Made by a program: the position numbers and the translations under genes. Source: Geminicoccaceae bacterium (GTDB lineage: Bacteria; Pseudomonadota; Alphaproteobacteria; Geminicoccales; Geminicoccaceae). From it: DNA of 9,640 nucleotides. Positions 5,874 through 9,640 of the stretch are shown piece after piece. Where the stretch lies: positions 12,928 through 22,567 of the forward strand of contig JAGREZ010000096.1 in assembly GCA_020446285.1 (NCBI GenBank), given 5' to 3'. A model generated the notes under the pieces. That model was given only the letters and a program-made list of their open reading frames with translations. It had not been told where the DNA came from and ran no database searches. The number at the start of each line of letters is the position of its first letter. Within the stretch, counting starts at the first letter, position 1.

Positions 5874-8042
5874 TCAGGCGACCTCCACGAGCAGGCCGGC
5901 CGACTGGTCGAGACCGGCACGAACGAGTTCGAAGGGTTGTGGCCTGCCGAACAGATAGCCCTGCACCTCGTCACATCCTGACCGTCGCACCCGGTCGAAC
6001 TGTTCGACGACCTCGATACCCTCGCAGACCGTGGTCACGCCGAGATCGCGGCACATGGAGGTGAGATGGTCGAGCAGCAGCGAGGAACGTCGCGTATCGA
6101 TCGAGTGATCGACCAGCGAGCGGTCGAGCTTCAGCTTGTCGAACGGCATCTTGAGAAGGATGTTCAGGACCGAATAGCCCGCGCCGAAATCGTCGAGCGC
6201 GATGCTCACGCCGCGCTGGCGGAACTTTCCGAGCTGCTCCAGCAGCATCGATTCGTTTTCGAGCTCGACCGTCTCGGTCATCTCCAGTTGCAGACTGTGC
6301 CCCTGCACGCGGCTCAGCCGGCAGCAATTGTCGAAATGGTCGATCAGGCCCGGTACGAGGAGTTGTTCGGCACTGAGATTGAACGACATCCTGAGGCCGG
6401 GCCGCCAGCGCGCTTCGCGCTGCAGCCGGGCGAGGTCGGCGATCACCAGTTCCATGGTCCGAAAGGCCGAGGGTGCGGCGAGCGCACCGCGTTCCAGCAG
6501 GCTGATGAAGTCCCTCGGCAGGAATTCGCCATAGTCCGGGTGGTTCCAGCGCATGAGGGCCTCAAAGCCGCTCAGGCGGGAATCCCGGCAGGTGAAGATT
6601 GGCTGATAGACCATGTAGAGTTGCGAGCTTGCGAGGCTCATTTCGATATCCCTTTGAATGAGCTTCTGCTTCTTGAGGACGAAGGATTCCGATGAGGACA
6701 GGTTGCACAGCATCCCCTTCATCCGGGTCTTCGACAGCCGCATGGCGAAGGTGGCATCGTCGATCATGGCAGTGATCTGCCTCGAACCGATGCGCTCGAT
6801 CGCATAACCGGCGGTAATGCCGATGCGCACCGGCTGGCCGAACAGGGTCAGGCCGCTTGAGAGCTCGCGGGTGGCCTTGTCGTGGAAACTCCTGACGGCT
6901 GCCTGCAGCACGTCCTGCGGGATATCGCTGACGCCGGCCACAATCAGGAATTCGTCGCCGCCATAGCGGATCGGCACCACGGCACCCTGGAGCCGGCGCA
7001 GCGGTTCAAGCGACTGCATGAGCTTTTCGGCGACGAAGCGCAGTACGCGATCGCCGATGCTGTGGCCGTATCGGTCGTTGAAGCGCTTGAAATCGTCGAC
7101 ATCGACGAACACGACGACGATCTCGCTGCTGTTCTCGACACAGGAGGCGATGCGGTCGAGCTGCCGGCGGTTGAAGAAGCGGGTCATCGGATCGGTCACG
7201 GACAGGCGCTCGAAACTCTCCTGCTGCTCCGCCAGCCGCAGCATTCCCTTCTCCAGCAGGGTGATGGTCTCGTCGAACTCGGCGCCCAGTTCGAGGATTT
7301 CCTCGAACTGGTAGCGTCCGGCCGAAGCGAGACGGAGCGTGGCGCGCTGCCGCCGTTCACCGGTCCAGTTGCGCAGATAGGCGATGCCCTGCAGCAGGCG
7401 GGCGGTGCCGCGGCGGTGGATGATCAGGATGACGATGACCATCGCCGCCAGCGTGATGAGCGGACCGAGCAGCAGCTTGAGGAGCAACAGGCGCCCCTGC
7501 ACGCCAATCACAACGGTGGCGCGCAGAAGACCCGTCTGGCCGGATGGGAGAAGAACGGCCTGTTCGAGAAGCCGCTGCTGGTCATCATAGGCGATCGACA
7601 TCAGGAGGTCGGTCCAGAAATCGGTCGCCGGTGCGCGCAGGCCCTGTGCCATGACCTCGCCGAAATCATTGAGGATCTCGACATGGGTGAAGTTACCGGA
7701 CTCCAGCAATCCCTGAACGATGTTCTCTGCCTGACGGTCGTCCAGCAATTCGATGGCAAGGATCGCCGGAACCTCCGCCGTGCGCAGCGCCGCGCGCGAG
7801 ACATGCATCGACCAGGCTTCCAGAAACTGGAGCTGGATCCAGAAGGTCACGGCCGACACCGCCACTAGGCAGATCGAGAAGAAGGCGAAGACCTTCACGT
7901 TCAGGCTGCGAAGCGTCGGCAGACGATGCCCGCCGGCGGCGGATCGCCGGCCGCGGGCGGTCGGCCGTGCAGGATCGCGATGGTCACGATCTCCGGCGGT
8001 CACGGTTCTGCTCGACTCGCTGATCGGCGTGGCTGCACTCAA
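5874..8042 (-). CDS. membrane-bound GGDEF-EAL protein (diguanylate cyclase/phosphodiesterase)
   Basis: A 722-residue inner-membrane enzyme of cyclic-di-GMP metabolism. After a basic N-terminus come TM1 (about 49-71), a periplasmic domain of about 110 residues (72-184), TM2 (about 185-209) and a linker that may be HAMP-like (210-275). The GGDEF domain (about 280-450) has DPMTRFFNRR, VDVDDFKRFND, YGHSIGD and an intact RYGGDEF (359-365), but no RxxD inhibitory site at the expected position. The EAL domain (about 460-710) keeps its catalytic set: EAL (494-496), N555 in FNLS, E587 in EMTE, DD 617-618 in DDFGAGYS, K638, the CEGIE block (673-677) and Q694 in QGYLFGRP. Both activities are therefore possible; which dominates cannot be read. 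The start is TTG at 8042, with GGGAGG 7 nt upstream. An AT-rich region with inverted repeats precedes it. Confidence 0.94.
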   Translation of the reverse strand: MSAATPISESSRTVTAGDRDHRDPARPTARGRRSAAGGHRLPTLRSLNVKVFAFFSICLVAVSAVTFWIQLQFLEAWSMHVSRAALRTAEVPAILAIELLDDRQAENIVQGLLESGNFTHVEILNDFGEVMAQGLRAPATDFWTDLLMSIAYDDQQRLLEQAVLLPSGQTGLLRATVVIGVQGRLLLLKLLLGPLITLAAMVIVILIIHRRGTARLLQGIAYLRNWTGERRQRATLRLASAGRYQFEEILELGAEFDETITLLEKGMLRLAEQQESFERLSVTDPMTRFFNRRQLDRIASCVENSSEIVVVFVDVDDFKRFNDRYGHSIGDRVLRFVAEKLMQSLEPLRRLQGAVVPIRYGGDEFLIVAGVSDIPQDVLQAAVRSFHDKATRELSSGLTLFGQPVRIGITAGYAIERIGSRQITAMIDDATFAMRLSKTRMKGMLCNLSSSESFVLKKQKLIQRDIEMSLASSQLYMVYQPIFTCRDSRLSGFEALMRWNHPDYGEFLPRDFISLLERGALAAPSAFRTMELVIADLARLQREARWRPGLRMSFNLSAEQLLVPGLIDHFDNCCRLSRVQGHSLQLEMTETVELENESMLLEQLGKFRQRGVSIALDDFGAGYSVLNILLKMPFDKLKLDRSLVDHSIDTRRSSLLLDHLTSMCRDLGVTTVCEGIEVVEQFDRVRRSGCDEVQGYLFGRPQPFELVRAGLDQSAGLLVEVA

Positions 8043-8055
8043 GATCCTGCCTCCC
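8043..8055 (-). promoter_or_regulatory. ribosome binding site deciding the TTG start of the GGDEF-EAL gene
   Basis: GGGAGG at 8050-8055 with a 7-nt spacer to TTG 8042. No ATG in frame lies before the first transmembrane segment, so the TTG start is well supported. Confidence 0.7.
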
Positions 8056-8060
8056 GTCGA

Positions 8061-8160
8061 CAGATCTTTTCAATTGTATCGCTTTTTATCGAAGTCTGGA
8101 ATTTCGCATGAAAAATTCTGCTTTTGAAGAATTGTTTAAAAAGTTCACTGACGGGCATCT
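8061..8160 (-). promoter_or_regulatory. AT-rich upstream region with inverted repeats, likely promoter of GGDEF-EAL gene
   Basis: I count 34 G/C in these 100 bases, far below the GC-rich genes around it. A possible -10 element TACAAT lies at 8073-8078 on the minus strand, which would give a leader of about 25 nt, but no good -35 is found at 16-18 nt. Two inverted repeats share a half-site: GAATTT (8099-8104) with AAATTC (8113-8118), and AATTCT (8114-8119) with AGAATT (8128-8133), both with 8-nt spacers. This layout could be a regulator-binding ladder just upstream of the promoter; AT-rich DNA also gives such repeats by chance. Confidence 0.4.
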
Positions 8161-8192
8161 TCACGGCGAAGGCGGAAGACGCGCGTTATTCG

Positions 8193-8223
8193 TCATTCAT
8201 GAAGAATGAGCGTCAAATGACGC
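8193..8223. repeat. two adjacent inverted repeats between permease and GGDEF-EAL gene
   Basis: TCATTC (8193-8198) and GAATGA (8204-8209) form a 6-bp inverted repeat around 5 nt. It is directly followed by the near-perfect palindrome GCGTCA-AA-TGACGC (8210-8223). They lie about 40-70 nt past the permease stop. No T-run follows on either strand, so operator sites are more likely than a terminator. Confidence 0.45.
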
Positions 8224-8260
8224 GAATGCGCTTCAGGCATGTCCCGGTTGCGCCGACCGA

Positions 8261-9262
8261 CTACTTCAATCCACCGAGTGCAATGCCCGAACGCATCATC
8301 CTCGCTATGAACCATGTGGCGATCATCATGGGCAGGATGGCCACGAGGGCCGCCGCGGAAATCGACCACCATTCGGTACCGCGGACAGAATTCTGGCCGG
8401 AAATCATGATTGGCATCGTCTGCCATTTCGAGGAGGTGAGGATGAGCGCGAACAGGAACTCGTTCCAGACGAAGCCCAGGGAAATGAGGAAGGTCGCGAC
8501 GAGACCGCCGCGTGACATCGGCAGGACGATCTCGAGAAAGATCCGCCAGCGCGGCACGTCATCGACAAGCGCCGCCTCCTCCACGGCGACCGGCAGCGAG
8601 CGGAAGAAGTCACGCATCAGCCAGACGACGACGGGCAGGACGAAGGCCGTGTAGCAAAGTGTCATGCCCCAGAAGGTATCGAGCAGCTGGAAGCCGTCGC
8701 GCCCCAGTCTCGCATAGAGCAGATAGAGTGCGAAAGCCGAGACGATCGGCGGAAACATGCGCTGGGAAATGAACCAGAAGGCAATGTCGGCATTGGCGAA
8801 GACCTTGCCCGGAAACGGAATCCGGTTGGCGGGGACGGATGTCGCCAGTGCGACCAGCAATGCACCGCCCATGGCACCTCCATCGCTCCAGCCGGCATGA
8901 TCGAGCCCGAGATAGCCGCCGATGCCGGCCGCGACGAAAACGAGCGCCGCCACGAGCCGTATCCGCATCTCGAAACGGACGAGCGCATAGGCCGCCATCG
9001 ATCCGAGCAGCGTCGCAAGAGCGGTTGCGGTGAAGCCGATGAGGGTGGAGTTCAATAGCGGCCTGAGAACATCGCCGCGCTCGCCCGACAATACCTCCCG
9101 CACACCGCGAAGCGACGGGGTGAAATCGTACCAGGGAACATAGGTCGGCCCGTCGAAGACCGCGGGCGGCGATTTGAACGCTGTCACGACGGTCCAGTAG
9201 ACGGGAAAGACCGTGAACAGCAGCCAGACACCACAAAGGGCGAACACCAACCAGCGCGCCAC
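8261..9262 (-). CDS. MalG-like sugar ABC transporter permease with internal insertion
   Basis: Inner-membrane permease of the carbohydrate-uptake type 1 (MalG/UgpE) family, 333 residues against about 280 in most members. TM1 is at about 4-28 (FPVYWTVVTAFKSP is the family signature just after it). The EAA loop is at 228-251 (VEEAALVDDVPRWRIFLEIVLPMS), and WNEFLFALILT (266-276) and the C-terminal hydrophobic segment are typical. Between AAYALVRF and ISQRMFPPIVSAF there is an extra stretch of about 55 residues (about 102-158), rich in glycine and alanine and probably adding one or two membrane segments. The start is GTG at 9262 with GGGGTGA ahead of it; an in-frame TGA 9 nt upstream forbids a longer protein. 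No MalF-type partner or ATPase adjoins it, and the upstream neighbour is a tRNA gene. Confidence 0.9.
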   Translation of the reverse strand: MARWLVFALCGVWLLFTVFPVYWTVVTAFKSPPAVFDGPTYVPWYDFTPSLRGVREVLSGERGDVLRPLLNSTLIGFTATALATLLGSMAAYALVRFEMRIRLVAALVFVAAGIGGYLGLDHAGWSDGGAMGGALLVALATSVPANRIPFPGKVFANADIAFWFISQRMFPPIVSAFALYLLYARLGRDGFQLLDTFWGMTLCYTAFVLPVVVWLMRDFFRSLPVAVEEAALVDDVPRWRIFLEIVLPMSRGGLVATFLISLGFVWNEFLFALILTSSKWQTMPIMISGQNSVRGTEWWSISAAALVAILPMMIATWFIARMMRSGIALGGLK

Positions 9263-9332
9263 GACCCGTCACCCCGCTTGCCTTCCCTGATCCCGCCCCG
9301 CAGTCTGACAGCGAGCCCCGCGGAAGCCAAGC

Positions 9333-9346
9333 CGTTCGTTCGTTCG
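9333..9346. repeat. short tetranucleotide repeat, three CGTT units
   Basis: Three tandem CGTT units plus CG in the 90-nt gap between the tRNA 3' end and the permease start. It is too short for a confident phase-variation tract and is not inside a gene. The rest of this gap shows no clear tRNA terminator. Confidence 0.4.
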
Positions 9347-9352
9347 ATGAAG

Positions 9353-9428
9353 TGGTGGGCCCGGTAGGATTCGAACCTACGACCAGACCGTTATGAGCGG
9401 CCGGCTCTAACCGCTGAGCTACGGGCCC
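9353..9428 (-). tRNA. tRNA-Ile2 (anticodon CAU, lysidine-modified type)
   Basis: A complete cloverleaf of 73 nt plus encoded CCA (9355-9353). The acceptor GGGCCCG pairs with CGGGCCC, the D arm is GCTC/GAGC, the anticodon stem GGCCG/CGGTC has one G-U pair, the loop is CTCATAA, and the T arm is GTAGG/CCTAC with loop TTCGAAT. The CAT anticodon could mean Met or Ile2. Resemblance to known tRNA-Ile2 (GGTTAGAGC in the D arm, CTCATAA loop) and C-G pairs at 4-69 and 5-68, which TilS is known to use, favour Ile2 read as AUA after C34 becomes lysidine. Elongator and initiator tRNA-Met have different acceptor stems. Confidence 0.9.
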
Positions 9429-9454
9429 GATGATGTCCTTTCAGGCGTGCTGCG

Positions 9455-9483
9455 TCATAGCCAATCGAACAGGCGGGTGACAA
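9455..9483 (-). promoter_or_regulatory. sigma-70-type promoter of tRNA-Ile2
   Basis: On the minus strand, TTGTCA (9478-9483) and CTATGA (9455-9460) are separated by exactly 17 nt. This is close to the alphaproteobacterial housekeeping pattern CTTGAC-N17-CTATAT. Transcription would begin near 9448, about 20 nt before the tRNA 5' end. Confidence 0.6.
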
Positions 9484-9563
9484 GTCGATCGAGGGAAATT
9501 TCACGCCCGCTCATCGGTCGACAGGGTTAACAGGCGGTAATATCAAAAGATGCGGCCTGGCAG

Positions 9564-9588
9564 CCACGGGGCCATACACGGGCCGTGG
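9564..9588. repeat. inverted repeat CCACGG / CCGTGG
   Basis: Six-base arms at 9564-9569 and 9583-9588 around a 13-nt loop, in the 157-nt stretch beyond the tRNA promoter. No gene or clear promoter is visible between 9484 and the window end, so this may belong to the regulatory region or terminator of a gene outside the window. Confidence 0.3.
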
Positions 9589-9640
9589 GGGCTAGATTGC
9601 CGTGCGGGAGCATTCGAAAAGGCTCAATTTGCGTTAGATA

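Noticed and set aside
6882..7868. Plus-strand open frame of 328 codons
   Set aside because: Antisense to the GGDEF-EAL gene and rich in Asp, Glu, Gln and His from codon mirroring; no domain recognised.
9353..9428. tRNA-Met reading of the CAU anticodon
   Set aside because: The acceptor stem has C-G pairs at 4-69 and 5-68 and the body matches tRNA-Ile2; elongator and initiator Met tRNAs differ.
1..9640. CRISPR array, insertion sequence, integrase or defence gene
   Set aside because: No regularly spaced repeats, no transposase- or integrase-like protein and no terminal inverted repeats were seen on either strand.

Overview
This is a GC-rich bacterial chromosomal segment in which every gene I can support is on the minus strand. 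The best guess is an alphaproteobacterium. The evidence is a choXWV choline-uptake operon of the Sinorhizobium type, a tRNA promoter close to the alphaproteobacterial CTTGAC-N17-CTATAT form, and high third-position GC. Genus cannot be read from the sequence.

Reading in the direction of transcription (from high to low coordinates), the window holds the following. (1) A tRNA-Ile2 gene (CAU anticodon, lysidine type) with encoded CCA and a well-spaced sigma-70-type promoter (9353-9483). (2) A MalG-like sugar ABC permease with no partner beside it (8261-9262). (3) An AT-rich intergenic region with several inverted repeats (8043-8260). (4) A membrane-anchored GGDEF-EAL cyclic-di-GMP enzyme (5874-8042), followed 39 nt later by a family-3 periplasmic solute-binding protein (4977-5834). 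(5) A family-1 sugar-binding lipid-free periplasmic protein (3397-4848) that ends in a strong intrinsic terminator (3349-3377). (6) An MlaC/Ttg2D phospholipid-binding protein (2572-3249). (7) choX-choW-choV (2461 down to the window edge; choV lacks its 3' end).

Most of the proteins are periplasmic or inner-membrane parts of import and sensing systems. ChoX, ChoW and ChoV together form a choline importer: binding protein, permease and ATPase. The MlaC protein would carry phospholipid across the periplasm. The sugar permease and sugar-binding protein cannot make a full transporter from this window alone, because no ATPase and no second permease of their family is present.

The most interesting pairing is the GGDEF-EAL protein with the family-3 binding protein directly downstream. 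By analogy with NspS-MbaA, the binding protein could be a ligand sensor for the cyclic-di-GMP enzyme rather than a transport component. I did not find a clearly new defence, mobile or CRISPR-like system here.
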